From Brevibacillus brevis (GTDB taxonomy: Bacteria; Bacillota; Bacilli; Brevibacillales; Brevibacillaceae), in contig NZ_CP030117.1 of NCBI RefSeq assembly GCF_001039275.2, forward strand, positions 3,100,001 through 3,164,000: DNA of 64,000 nucleotides, in the 5' to 3' direction. The position numbers were made by a program, and so were the translations under genes. The notes beneath the pieces are model-generated. The model did no database searches. It saw only the letters and a list, made by a program, of their open reading frames with translations, and was not told the DNA's origin. This document shows positions 16,489 through 24,251 of the stretch, piece by piece (the stretch's first letter is position 1; every line of letters starts with the position of its first letter).

Positions 16489-18078
16489 ATGGATGACAAC
16501 AGCAAGTCCATTAACCAGTCAGAAGAAAATACCCTGACGAATCGCCAAGGCCATCCGATTACAGACAACCAGAACTTGCGGACCGTTGGAAATCGCGGGC
16601 CAACCGTTCTGGAGAATTACGACTTTCTGGAAAAAATCACACATTTTGATCGGGAGAAAACACCTGAACGTGTCGTGCATAGCCGAGGTGCCGGAGCACA
16701 TGGCTATTTTGAAGCGTATGGAACCGTAGGAGATGAGCCGATTTCTACGTACACGAGGGCGAAGTTGTTTTCGGAGCGGGGGAAAAAAACGCCTGTGTTT
16801 GTACGGTTTTCTACGGTTATTCATGGCACACATTCACCCGAGACATTGCGCGATCCACGTGGGTTCGCGGTGAAGTTTTATACAGAGGACGGGAACTGGG
16901 ATCTGGTTGGCAATAACCTCAAAGTTTTTTTCATTCGGGATGCGATGAAGTTTCCTGATCTTGTCCATGCGTTCAAGCCTGATCCTGTCACAAACATACA
17001 AGACGTGGAACGGATCTTTGACTTTATCTCGAACACGCCTGAGGCCATGCATATGATCACGTTTTTGTTCTCCCCGTGGGGAATACCAGCGAACTATCGG
17101 CAAATGCAAGGCTCTGGCGTAAACACGTACAAGTGGGTAAACCACGAAGGAAAAGCGGTCCTGGTCAAATACCATTGGCAACCATTAACGCAAGGGATTA
17201 AAAATTTGACACAAAAACAGGCGGAAGAGATCCAAGGGAAAAACTTCAATCATGCCACGCAGGACTTGTATGAAGCGATTGAGCGAGGGGAATATCCGGA
17301 ATGGGAAATGTGCGTCCAGATCATGAGTGATGACGATCACCCAGAGCTCGATTTTGATCCGCTTGATCCAACGAAAATATGGCCCGAAGATCAATTCCCG
17401 TTTCTTCCTGTAGGCAAAATGGTACTGAACAAAAACCCGGATAACTATTTTGCAGAGGTCGAGCAAGCAGCATTTGGGACAGGTGTTTTGGTAGATGGAC
17501 TTGATTTTTCCGATGACAAGCTACTGCAAGGAAGGACCTTCTCTTACTCCGACACGCAGCGTTATCGGGTTGGCGCCAACTATTTGCAGCTTCCGGTTAA
17601 CGCTCCCAGAAAGCATGTCGCTACCAATCAGGAAGGCGGTCAAATGCTGTATCATGTAGATCGGACGCAGCGGCATATTAACTATGAGCCATCGACGATT
17701 GGCGGATTGCAGGAAGCCAAGCAAGCCGCTCCCGATCATCAGCCGGAAGTGGAAGGAAAGGTCGTTCGTCAAAAGATTGATCGCACAAACGATTTCAAAC
17801 AGGCGGGAGAACGTTATCGCCTCTTGGAAGACTGGGAAAGAGAAGACCTCATTGCCAATCTGACGGATGCACTCCTCTCCTGTGATCGTCGCATTCAAGA
17901 GAAAATGCTTGACTACTTCTCGCAATGTGACGAAGAGTACGGCCAGCGTTTGAAATCTGGAATCGCTCAGGGCAATGGCGGAAACAGCAAAGAGATGGGC
18001 GGACCGATGGGCGCAACGAATCCCGGAGCGGCTGTCAAGGACGCCGAACAAAAGTCTCGTCCCTCTAAACCTTACTGA
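16489..18078 (+). CDS. Heme catalase (monofunctional)
   Basis: A 529-residue catalase that disproportionates hydrogen peroxide. The active-site region [17 protein letters not shown] contains the catalytic His, followed by [10 protein letters not shown] and [23 protein letters not shown] with the catalytic Asn. The proximal heme ligand region is [21 protein letters not shown], with the Tyr of the RxxxY motif. The C-terminal 40 residues ([20 protein letters not shown]) are a Gly/Met-rich extension beyond the usual catalase end. GGGAGG lies before the ATG. Whether this is the vegetative or the spore catalase cannot be told from sequence. Confidence 0.95.
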   Translation: MDDNSKSINQSEENTLTNRQGHPITDNQNLRTVGNRGPTVLENYDFLEKITHFDREKTPERVVHSRGAGAHGYFEAYGTVGDEPISTYTRAKLFSERGKKTPVFVRFSTVIHGTHSPETLRDPRGFAVKFYTEDGNWDLVGNNLKVFFIRDAMKFPDLVHAFKPDPVTNIQDVERIFDFISNTPEAMHMITFLFSPWGIPANYRQMQGSGVNTYKWVNHEGKAVLVKYHWQPLTQGIKNLTQKQAEEIQGKNFNHATQDLYEAIERGEYPEWEMCVQIMSDDDHPELDFDPLDPTKIWPEDQFPFLPVGKMVLNKNPDNYFAEVEQAAFGTGVLVDGLDFSDDKLLQGRTFSYSDTQRYRVGANYLQLPVNAPRKHVATNQEGGQMLYHVDRTQRHINYEPSTIGGLQEAKQAAPDHQPEVEGKVVRQKIDRTNDFKQAGERYRLLEDWEREDLIANLTDALLSCDRRIQEKMLDYFSQCDEEYGQRLKSGIAQGNGGNSKEMGGPMGATNPGAAVKDAEQKSRPSKPY

Positions 18079-18112
18079 TGACCCGAGTGAACCATCTAGA
18101 CGAAATAAACAG

Positions 18113-18150
18113 CGGAGCTTTGCCGAATCCATGGTGAAGCTCTTTTTTGT
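18113..18150 (+). terminator. Probable catalase terminator
   Basis: GAGCTT(TGCC) pairs with (GGTG)AAGCTC, followed by TTTTTTG. Confidence 0.7.
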
Positions 18151-18179
18151 ATCCGTTACCATTTGACTTAACAATCAGT

Positions 18180-18594
18180 AGGCTAAAACGTATGGGATCG
18201 ATTTGCCAAAGGAGACGTCATTCAAGTCAAAAGATAAGAAAACACATCAACATATTGTAGTTGCAGCCTTTCCATTATTCGCGGAGCATCGAGTTAGGTG
18301 TCGTCACATCTGATCGTTTCGTAGCAAAAGCTCATATTCTAGCACTCGTTGTTGATAATATCAGTAATTACATGCTGCCGGTGATTGAGCTTGATCAGAG
18401 GGATATCTGAACTGAAACAGTAAGAAACGTACTAAAGTAATCGAAAAAACAGTAACCTCTTTCCTTTTGCCTGAGAGGTAGTATTCAACGTTGTCATGGA
18501 TAAACATGGAGGAAAATGTAGAATTATGTCGAATGAATATTTGTGAATAAGCATGAGCCTATACGTACGTTGGTTCTAGGGAAAAGGAGAATCT
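18180..18594. other. Gene-poor interval with a possible relic ORF
   Basis: About 415 bases without a convincing gene. A 49-codon plus-strand frame without a start codon (18261-18410) reads naturally, including ELGVVTSDRFVAKAHILALV and SNYMLPVIELDQRD, and may be the remnant of a lost gene; no family was identified. Near 18446-18483 CCTCT and AGAGG flank TTTGCCTG, a short hairpin with no T tract. Confidence 0.35.
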
Positions 18595-18600
18595 ATGTAA

Positions 18601-20511
18601 ATGCAGAAGTCATCAAATTCGTCCAAGGAAAACAGCGCTGCATGCTGCCAACCGTCGATTTCGCTGGCAGACGATTCTGCACGGATTGTAATAGAAGGAA
18701 ACAACGAAGTTATCGCACAAATGAACATGATTAACTTGACGGAAGTGGATTTGCAGTTGATCGCAGCGTTTCGCCCTGTCATTGCGACTGAAATTGAGCA
18801 GATTACTTCTTCTTTTTATGAATCGATTCTCCATGTAGACTCTTTGAAACAAATTGTATTGGAGCATACAACCGTTGAACGATTACATCAAACCTTAAAG
18901 AACCATTTAATCGAGATGTTTGACGGCCGGATCGATCCTGCCTTCATTGAAAAACGCTTGAAAATTGCGATGGTTCATCAAAAAATCGGGCTTCCTCCCA
19001 AGTGGTACATGGGTTCTTTTCAAAACCTGTTAGGCACACTCATGCGAATTATAGATGATCGGAAAGAAGTTTATCCTGACTCGAAAAAACTGGCACAAGC
19101 CATTACGAAGTTGCTCAGCTTTGAGCAGCAATTGGTCCTGGAGGCTTATGAAGACCAGACACGTATGCTGGAGCAACGCGCCAAGTCGATGATGGAATAT
19201 CAGGCGTTTCACGATGAATTAACCGGCTTGCCAAACAGAAGGAAGCTCCATCAAGCCTTGCAGGAGGCGATAATTAACAATGGCGAACAGGGTACGCGTT
19301 TTGCGGTGCTGGTACTGGACATCGATCGTTTTAAAATGATCAATGACTCTCTGGGCCATACGTATGGAGATCGTTTTTTGCAAGAAGTGAGCGATCGGAT
19401 CAAAAAAAGCGCGGAAGGATTCGATGTGACGATTGCCCGTATGGGTGGTGATGAGTTCACACTGATCTGCCAGAATGTTGAGGGCGATCACGAGTTTTCG
19501 ACATTGGCTGATCAAGTGGTCAAGGAAATCGAGATCCCCTATCTCTTGCAAGGAAAAGATTATTACGTCTCGGCGAGTCTTGGCGTAGCGGTGTATCCCG
19601 ATCACGGATGCAGTGAGGAGCAATTGCTCAAAAATGCTGATGCTGCCATGTACGAAGTGAAGAAAAACGGGAAAAACGGATTTCAGTTTTTTACCAATGA
19701 GCTCGATGAACAAGTGTTGATTCGTATTGAACTGGAGAGGGATTTGAGAAAAGCGGTAAAGAATGACGAGCTGGTTTTGTACTACCAGCCACAGATTCAA
19801 ACAGGGAACAATCAGCTCATTGGCGTGGAAGCACTCGTTCGGTGGAATCATCCGATAAAAGGAATCCTGTCACCTGGTGTGTTCATCCCGATTGCGGAGG
19901 AAACGGGCTTGATCTTTGAGATTGGCACGTGGACATTAAAGGAAGCCTGCAAACAAATGAAGAAATGGCATGATGCGGGTGGACCCTTGATTCCCGTTTC
20001 AGTCAATCTGTCCTCACGTCAGTTCCACCAACCCAATCTCGTAGGCTACATCCGACAAATCCTGGTAGAGAGCGGACTCGAACCGCAGTATTTGGAATTG
20101 GAAATAACGGAAAGTATGATGATGGACGCAGATCTTTCCACAGAAATTTTAAAGGAATTGAATGAATATGGCGTAAAAATTAGCCTGGACGATTTCGGAA
20201 CGGGTTACAGCTCGCTCAGCTACCTCAAGCTGCTGCCCATTCACAAGCTAAAAATTGATCGTTCGTTCATTACGGATATCACGAAGAATCCCAGTGATCA
20301 GGCGATCGTCGCAACGATCATTTCCATGGCGAAGCATCTAAACATGAATGTCATTGCAGAAGGGATCGAGACCCAGGGACAGTTAGACTTTCTTACGGAG
20401 AATGCCTGCAAGGAAATCCAAGGGTATTACTTTAGCCACCCATTACCTGCAACGGAAGTGGAGGAAGCATTCTTCATGCCGGTGCGAGAGAGTTTTGATC
20501 ATCCTCTGTAA
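18601..20511 (+). CDS. Globin-coupled sensor with GGDEF and EAL domains
   Basis: A 636-residue cyclic-di-GMP enzyme. Residues about 35-190 form a protoglobin-like globin sensor; the proximal heme His is probably in AMVHQKIGLPPKWYMGSFQ. Residues about 200-365 are a GGDEF diguanylate cyclase domain with DELTGLPNRR and an intact RMGGDEF. Residues about 380-625 are an EAL phosphodiesterase domain with intact IGVEALVRWNHP, ELEITES, LDDFGTGYSSLSYL and QGYYFSHPL. Both catalytic sites look competent, so oxygen or another gas ligand may tip the balance. No membrane helix is seen. AAAGGAG lies 11 bases before this ATG, but an ATG-TAA pair intervenes at 18595-18600. Confidence 0.93.
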   Translation: MQKSSNSSKENSAACCQPSISLADDSARIVIEGNNEVIAQMNMINLTEVDLQLIAAFRPVIATEIEQITSSFYESILHVDSLKQIVLEHTTVERLHQTLKNHLIEMFDGRIDPAFIEKRLKIAMVHQKIGLPPKWYMGSFQNLLGTLMRIIDDRKEVYPDSKKLAQAITKLLSFEQQLVLEAYEDQTRMLEQRAKSMMEYQAFHDELTGLPNRRKLHQALQEAIINNGEQGTRFAVLVLDIDRFKMINDSLGHTYGDRFLQEVSDRIKKSAEGFDVTIARMGGDEFTLICQNVEGDHEFSTLADQVVKEIEIPYLLQGKDYYVSASLGVAVYPDHGCSEEQLLKNADAAMYEVKKNGKNGFQFFTNELDEQVLIRIELERDLRKAVKNDELVLYYQPQIQTGNNQLIGVEALVRWNHPIKGILSPGVFIPIAEETGLIFEIGTWTLKEACKQMKKWHDAGGPLIPVSVNLSSRQFHQPNLVGYIRQILVESGLEPQYLELEITESMMMDADLSTEILKELNEYGVKISLDDFGTGYSSLSYLKLLPIHKLKIDRSFITDITKNPSDQAIVATIISMAKHLNMNVIAEGIETQGQLDFLTENACKEIQGYYFSHPLPATEVEEAFFMPVRESFDHPL

Positions 20512-20563
20512 AGCATTTCTAAACAGTCGATGGAATCATTTTGAAATTATTGATACAATGATG

Positions 20564-20589
20564 AGAGTCCCTTCGGGGGCTATTTTTTT
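20564..20589 (+). terminator. Intrinsic terminator or attenuator before the GreA/B-like unit
   Basis: AGTCCC and GGGGCT pair around a TTCG tetraloop, followed by ATTTTTTTA. It ends the GGDEF-EAL transcript and stands directly before the ribosome binding site (AAGGAGGG) of the next small ORF. Confidence 0.8.
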
Positions 20590-20604
20590 AAGGAGGGTTT
20601 TTCG

Positions 20605-20676
20605 ATGAAGAACATTACGTTCATCAAACATGTCTATGAAAAGCAACTGGGGGGTGAAATTTACTATGAACCCTAG
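20605..20676 (+). CDS. Small ORF / possible leader peptide (23 aa)
   Basis: A 23-codon ORF starting MKNITFIKHVYEKQLGGE, with a very strong ribosome binding site (AAGGAGGG) nine bases before its ATG. Its stop codon overlaps the start of the GreA/B-like gene by 11 bases, so ribosomes finishing it would sit on that gene's ribosome binding site (GGGGGGTGAAA at 20649-20659, inside this ORF). This layout suggests translational coupling or a regulatory leader peptide. No family is recognised. Confidence 0.55.
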   Translation: MKNITFIKHVYEKQLGGEIYYEP

Positions 20677-21124
20677 TATTTTGAATGGCACCAGAAATCA
20701 TCTGATCAACCAGCTTGTCTTTTTTGACGAGCAGTATTCACTCTTTTACGATCAATATGTACGCAATTATGGAAAAGAAAAGCAAGCCATCGATGAGATT
20801 GTCGAGCGTTACAAGCAAACACTTGAAAGCCTTTTGTCAAAAGAAGACAGCGCACTCTTTCAATCGCTTAAAGCAATTACTTTATTAGGCAGCAGCGTAA
20901 AAGTGCTATTTGAAGAAGATCAATTTGAGGAGTCATTTACTGTGGTGTACCCCACAGACATTGACCCGGATAACAACAGAATTTCATTCTTATCGCCAAT
21001 AGGCAGGCAACTGCTGCTAGCGGCTCCACACGATTCTGTTGTGCTGGAAAGTCCGGTTGGCAGGCAGCAGGTGCAGGTTCGGGAGATAAGCTTTACATAT
21101 ATGGGGGGATTCTCGTCACCTTAG
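20666..21124 (+). CDS. GreA/GreB C-terminal domain protein
   Basis: A 152-residue protein. The C-terminal half (about residues 75-145) reads as the GreA/GreB C-terminal (FKBP-like) domain: LGSSVKVLFEEDQFEESFTV, DPDNNRISFLSPIGRQLLLA and DSVVLESPVGRQQVQVREI. The N-terminal part is helical but is not the classical GreA coiled coil with its acidic tip; it is shorter and carries NYGKEKQAIDEIVERYKQT. It probably binds RNA polymerase near the secondary channel, but the transcript-cleavage role is unproven. The start at 20666 overlaps the upstream small ORF and follows a G-rich ribosome binding site. A terminator follows. Confidence 0.83.
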   Translation: MNPSILNGTRNHLINQLVFFDEQYSLFYDQYVRNYGKEKQAIDEIVERYKQTLESLLSKEDSALFQSLKAITLLGSSVKVLFEEDQFEESFTVVYPTDIDPDNNRISFLSPIGRQLLLAAPHDSVVLESPVGRQQVQVREISFTYMGGFSSP

Positions 21125-21153
21125 AAAACTACCCATCCCATCGATCATATGAG

Positions 21154-21185
21154 AAGACACTAACACGGGTTAGTGTCTTTTTTTG
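21154..21185 (+). terminator. Terminator of the GreA/B-like unit
   Basis: AGACACTAAC and GTTAGTGTCT form a perfect ten-pair stem with an ACGG loop and seven Ts. Confidence 0.92.
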
Positions 21186-21239
21186 TTCATTCTAGTAAAA
21201 TGCAAGAAAAGTAAGCTGTACGTACAGGAGGGAAAGACG

Positions 21240-21515
21240 ATGAAAATAAATGCCTGCCCAACGTGTGAGCAAGATGTGCAATGGGATATGAATCGCTTGC
21301 AGAAGCTGGAGGAGCGGTGGGTGATAGCTTGTGAAATTTGTGGTGACCAGTTTTTCAGCGTGACAGAAGAAGAAAAGGAAATGATCCTTGCAGGCATGCG
21401 ATTGACGGAAGAGTATACACCAGATATCATCAATGCTTATCACAATGAGGATGTAAAGAACCTCCCCTCCAGAGTTGGGTTCGGAGAAATCAAAAAAAGC
21501 AATTCAGAGAACTGA
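21240..21515 (+). CDS. Small zinc-ribbon-like protein (91 aa)
   Basis: A 91-residue protein starting at the ATG after CAGGAGGGAAAG. Two CxxC pairs, CPTC near residue 6 and CEIC near residue 34, could bind one zinc ion as a zinc ribbon. The rest is acidic and helical (TEEEKEMILAGMRLTEEY) with a Lys-rich tail. No membrane segment is present. The family is not recognised; a protein- or nucleic-acid-binding adaptor is plausible. It lies between two terminators and is monocistronic. Confidence 0.72.
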   Translation: MKINACPTCEQDVQWDMNRLQKLEERWVIACEICGDQFFSVTEEEKEMILAGMRLTEEYTPDIINAYHNEDVKNLPSRVGFGEIKKSNSEN

Positions 21516-21587
21516 ATGGCAGGTGTTCATCCATCTGCTAAAGATTGACGAGCAAATATAATTCGCGAGTCATGGAAAAGTGAGTCC

Positions 21588-21619
21588 TAAGACACTAGTT
21601 TTTTGTTGGTGTCTTTTTC
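21588..21619 (+). terminator. Terminator before the membrane winged-helix pair
   Basis: AAGACACTA and TGGTGTCTT pair over a nine-base loop, followed by TTTCT. Its position shows that the next gene starts downstream, at 21685. Confidence 0.8.
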
Positions 21620-21684
21620 TATTTATTCAGGTAAAATTTAGTCGAACGATATTTCTGAAATATAGAGTGAAAAGAAGGGATTTC

Positions 21685-22170
21685 ATGATTGTTCTTGGGA
21701 TGATGATTTGCATTTGGTTGTTATCACTTTGGGTGCATCCGATCCTACAAGCTTATGTGGAGGCATTTCTGCTCTTTTTTTATGAGGACAGATACGAAGC
21801 GTACATTCCTTATGAAATGACAGCCTTACATTATGCGGTGAATGCCATGACACTTGGTTTCATCTTCGGACTGCCACTTGAAATCAAATACAAAAGGGCA
21901 AAATCAAAATGGCTCAAGAAGCTCAAGTTTCTTGAAAGCCTCGAGTCCGACAATATCCTGTATATTCTTTCTGTTGCGCGTGATCAGCAGGGCTATGTGA
22001 CAGCAGCGGATATCGCGTCCCAATCTACTCTTACCATACAAAAAGCGCAAGATATATTAAGTAAGCTTCAAAAAAAAGGGTTTGCTGACCTGAGTGTAAC
22101 CGAGAAGGGTGACATTCTCTATTATTTCGCGGGCTTTACTGTAGGTGAGGAAGGAGCAGCGAATGAATAA
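21685..22170 (+). CDS. Membrane protein with a C-terminal winged-helix-like domain
   Basis: A 161-residue protein with two or three hydrophobic helices in the N-terminal half (MIVLGMMICIWLLSLWVHPIL and LHYAVNAMTLGFIFGLPLE) and a cytoplasmic C-terminal domain reading like a winged helix: NILYILSVARDQQGYVTAADIA, TIQKAQDILSKLQKKGFADL, then a beta-wing ending ILYYFAGF. The start at 21685 follows AAAGAAGGGA; a longer frame would pass through a terminator. The stop overlaps the start of the next gene, which repeats the same kind of domain, so the two are coupled partners. The pair is not recognised as a named family. Confidence 0.72.
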   Translation: MIVLGMMICIWLLSLWVHPILQAYVEAFLLFFYEDRYEAYIPYEMTALHYAVNAMTLGFIFGLPLEIKYKRAKSKWLKKLKFLESLESDNILYILSVARDQQGYVTAADIASQSTLTIQKAQDILSKLQKKGFADLSVTEKGDILYYFAGFTVGEEGAANE

Positions 22171-23452
22171 ATTTTTAGGCAGCTTGGTGATTCTTTTTGT
22201 TATTGGCGTTTTTCTCATACTTGCTTTGCTAACTGGCTATTTTGTCATCGATGGCATCTATCAAATCTTAGACAACACAATCTTCTTAGGAATTTTGATG
22301 AGCCTCATTTCCATTGGTTACGCGTTCTTTTACATGGAAGGAAGAAGGCTGGCAAAAAAGCAAATGCAACGAACACAGCAAGCCGTTGCAATGACGGTCG
22401 CTAATAAAAATCATGGAGTCGTTTCTGTTGCATCGTTTGCTCTCGAATCGCAGTTGCCGCTATCGCAGTGTGAGCAAATTCTGAGAGAGATGGAACAACG
22501 AAAGGTTTTGAGCACGTCCACCATGCCAGGCAAGATGGCCGTCTATCAGTTGGATGATTATGTATACGGACATATGCCTTATGAAAGTGACTATGAGGAA
22601 GCTCTCAAACTGGAACAGAGCCAGCGAAAACGCAAAAAAAGAATCTTACAAGCCGTATTGGGAGGAGTCATTGGCACATTGATTGCCATCTCAGAAGAAC
22701 AAATTATCTTGAACATGAGAGAGTATATCTCAGCGGCTACTACTGCAATCATCTTTCTTATATTAATTGGACGTTACATACTGACCTCGCATCGGAAAGA
22801 GGATCAACAGCATTCGGAACACGATGTTTTGACGTATGTCATGGACAGTGCAGGGGAACTCAATCCGAAAGAGATTCCGTACTATACGCATGAAAGCTAT
22901 CAATCGATTGAGCCCATTATCGATAAATGGCACAAAAGCAACTACTGCTCAATTACGCATCAAGAAGATGGTGGAATCATCTATCTCTTTCCGAATTATA
23001 CGGATGAGTCGGAAGTGTACGAATATGACGAAGAGTATGATCCGATCCCTGCATGGATCGATAAAAGGTCCAGATTTCTGCTCTTTTGCTGTTTAGCATT
23101 TGTCTTCACCTTTATAGGCGGCTATGCCCTTGTACATTGGAACAGCCTTATCTTCATTCTCGCTTGTACGACCATAGGAGGGATCTACGGTTATTTTGCC
23201 TTCACACAAAAACCGGAGCTAGAGAGAAGGGAGCGAATCGCACTGCAAGTAGCTACGAAAAAGGGCGGTGCTTTAGCGGTTTACGAGCTGGCTTACAATG
23301 CCAGAATCACCATGGATGAAGCTGCGATGTTATTAGAAAAATGGGAGCAAACGAATATTGCGAGAAAAGTATATGCAGAGGAAGGCGCGCCAATTTACAT
23401 GGTGAGTGGCCTGGCTTCCAAAGAACAAAGACTACGGTCGGAGCATGTTTGA
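22163..23452 (+). CDS. Multi-span membrane protein with repeated winged-helix-like segments
   Basis: A 429-residue protein overlapping the previous gene by eight bases (GAGGAAGGAG precedes the ATG). It alternates membrane helices (residues about 8-60, 165-205, 295-345) with three soluble segments of about 60 residues that each look like a winged-helix module: NHGVVSVASFALESQLPLSQ onward, DVLTYVMDSAGELNPKEIPY onward, and GGALAVYELAYNARITMDEA onward; each ends with a YQL-, YLF- or YMV-type strand, as in the neighbour. DNA binding from the membrane, or membrane-tethered protein interaction, would fit; neither is shown. No known family was recognised. Confidence 0.72.
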   Translation: MNKFLGSLVILFVIGVFLILALLTGYFVIDGIYQILDNTIFLGILMSLISIGYAFFYMEGRRLAKKQMQRTQQAVAMTVANKNHGVVSVASFALESQLPLSQCEQILREMEQRKVLSTSTMPGKMAVYQLDDYVYGHMPYESDYEEALKLEQSQRKRKKRILQAVLGGVIGTLIAISEEQIILNMREYISAATTAIIFLILIGRYILTSHRKEDQQHSEHDVLTYVMDSAGELNPKEIPYYTHESYQSIEPIIDKWHKSNYCSITHQEDGGIIYLFPNYTDESEVYEYDEEYDPIPAWIDKRSRFLLFCCLAFVFTFIGGYALVHWNSLIFILACTTIGGIYGYFAFTQKPELERRERIALQVATKKGGALAVYELAYNARITMDEAAMLLEKWEQTNIARKVYAEEGAPIYMVSGLASKEQRLRSEHV

Positions 23453-23479
23453 TTACACTCCCATAATCTGCACATACTA
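23450..23479 (+). promoter_or_regulatory. Sigma-G-type promoter of the SASP gene
   Basis: TGATTA at 23450-23455 and CATACTA at 23473-23479 are separated by 17 bases, matching the forespore sigma-G consensus and lying about 38 bases before the SASP start. Confidence 0.8.
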
Positions 23480-23517
23480 CCATTCACGAAAACAATCACA
23501 ACCAGAGGTGAACAGCA

Positions 23518-23706
23518 ATGTCACGTTCAAATTCCTTGGTGTATGGACAAGCTCGTGCAGCACTTGACCAATTAAAGTACGAGATCGCTGCTGAATTCGG
23601 GGTCGAGTTGGGCGCTGATACGTCGGCACGCCAAAATGGCTCTGTCGGTGGAGAGATGACGAAGCGTTTGGTACAATACGCGGAACAGCAAATGTTTCAC
23701 CTGTAA
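23518..23706 (+). CDS. Alpha/beta-type small acid-soluble spore protein
   Basis: A 62-residue SASP. These proteins coat and protect DNA in the spore core and are degraded by the Gpr protease on germination. The protein has the two conserved blocks: [20 protein letters not shown], including the EF/GVEL Gpr cleavage region, and [27 protein letters not shown] precedes the ATG. A near-perfect sigma-G promoter lies upstream and a terminator directly follows. A second member is at 43779. Confidence 0.97.
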   Translation: MSRSNSLVYGQARAALDQLKYEIAAEFGVELGADTSARQNGSVGGEMTKRLVQYAEQQMFHL

Positions 23707-23730
23707 TCCCTCCTTGTGAGGGATTTTTCT
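23705..23730 (+). terminator. SASP gene terminator
   Basis: AATCCCTC and GAGGGATT form an eight-pair stem with a CTTGT loop and TTTTC; the stem starts at the stop codon. Confidence 0.9.
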
Positions 23731-23763
23731 TTCGCTTATACGTAACCGAAATATCGCGTATAA

Positions 23764-24042
23764 TTACGGGAGAGCGACGAGAAAGTTTTCATCGTCTTTT
23801 TTGTGTTGCTTGAAGTGGTTCTGGGTGCCCAAGCAAAAAACCTTGACCAACAGGTGTTTACCGAAGTACCGGTCGAGCTTAACGATATCTGGTTCATACT
23901 CCACGATCTTTTTAAAGGCTAAAAACGGTCGTTTCCAATTTGACTTGCATTTTAGATATTTGATCGTCCTGACAGAGGTCTTGGTGAAGGCCGAACCCAT
24001 CAAGGACAAAACGGCAATGGAGAAAAGCATTTTCCAAAGCAA
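23764..24042 (-). CDS. Hypothetical small protein with hydrophobic N-terminus (doubtful)
   Basis: A minus-strand ORF of up to 92 codons (TTG start; an internal ATG at 24030 would give 88). It begins with a hydrophobic stretch (MLFSIAVLSLMGSAFTK) and continues as a basic soluble segment (YLKCKSNWKRPFLAFKK). A TATAAT on the minus strand at 24066-24071 could be its -10 box, but no convincing ribosome binding site was found. The opposite strand also holds an 86-codon ORF without a ribosome binding site. It may be a real small secreted or anchored protein or a chance ORF. Confidence 0.35.
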   Translation of the reverse strand: MLWKMLFSIAVLSLMGSAFTKTSVRTIKYLKCKSNWKRPFLAFKKIVEYEPDIVKLDRYFGKHLLVKVFCLGTQNHFKQHKKDDENFLVALP

Positions 24043-24098
24043 AGATATCGATACATCCTGAGGTCAAGATTATAAGTGTCGGAGCGTAAAAAAATAAA

Positions 24099-24145
24099 GG
24101 ACAACGGCTTTCGTGGTTTCTTCGGAAGAGGGTTGTTCTTTTTTG
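24099..24145. terminator. Hairpin with T tracts on both sides
   Basis: GGACAAC and GTTGTTC flank an imperfect inner stem (TTTCTTCGGAA loop); Ts follow on both strands. It separates the doubtful ORF from the 24252 gene. Confidence 0.55.
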
Positions 24146-24251
24146 TTAGGGGAAGACGAATTATTTAGTGAAAGGGCAAGTGTCTATACAACCAGACGGG
24201 CGATCACGTATGGATAATGGGAGGAGTATTTTGATGGGGAGGAGTGAGGAC

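Noticed and set aside
18446..18485. TTTGCCTGAGAGG hairpin considered as a riboswitch
   Set aside because: Only one short hairpin is seen; no conserved riboswitch core could be matched.
19219..19851. 210-codon minus-strand ORF within the GGDEF-EAL gene
   Set aside because: Antisense to the intact GGDEF domain.
23801..24061. 86-codon plus-strand ORF opposite the doubtful minus ORF
   Set aside because: TTG start without a ribosome binding site and unlikely composition; it overlaps a better minus-strand candidate.
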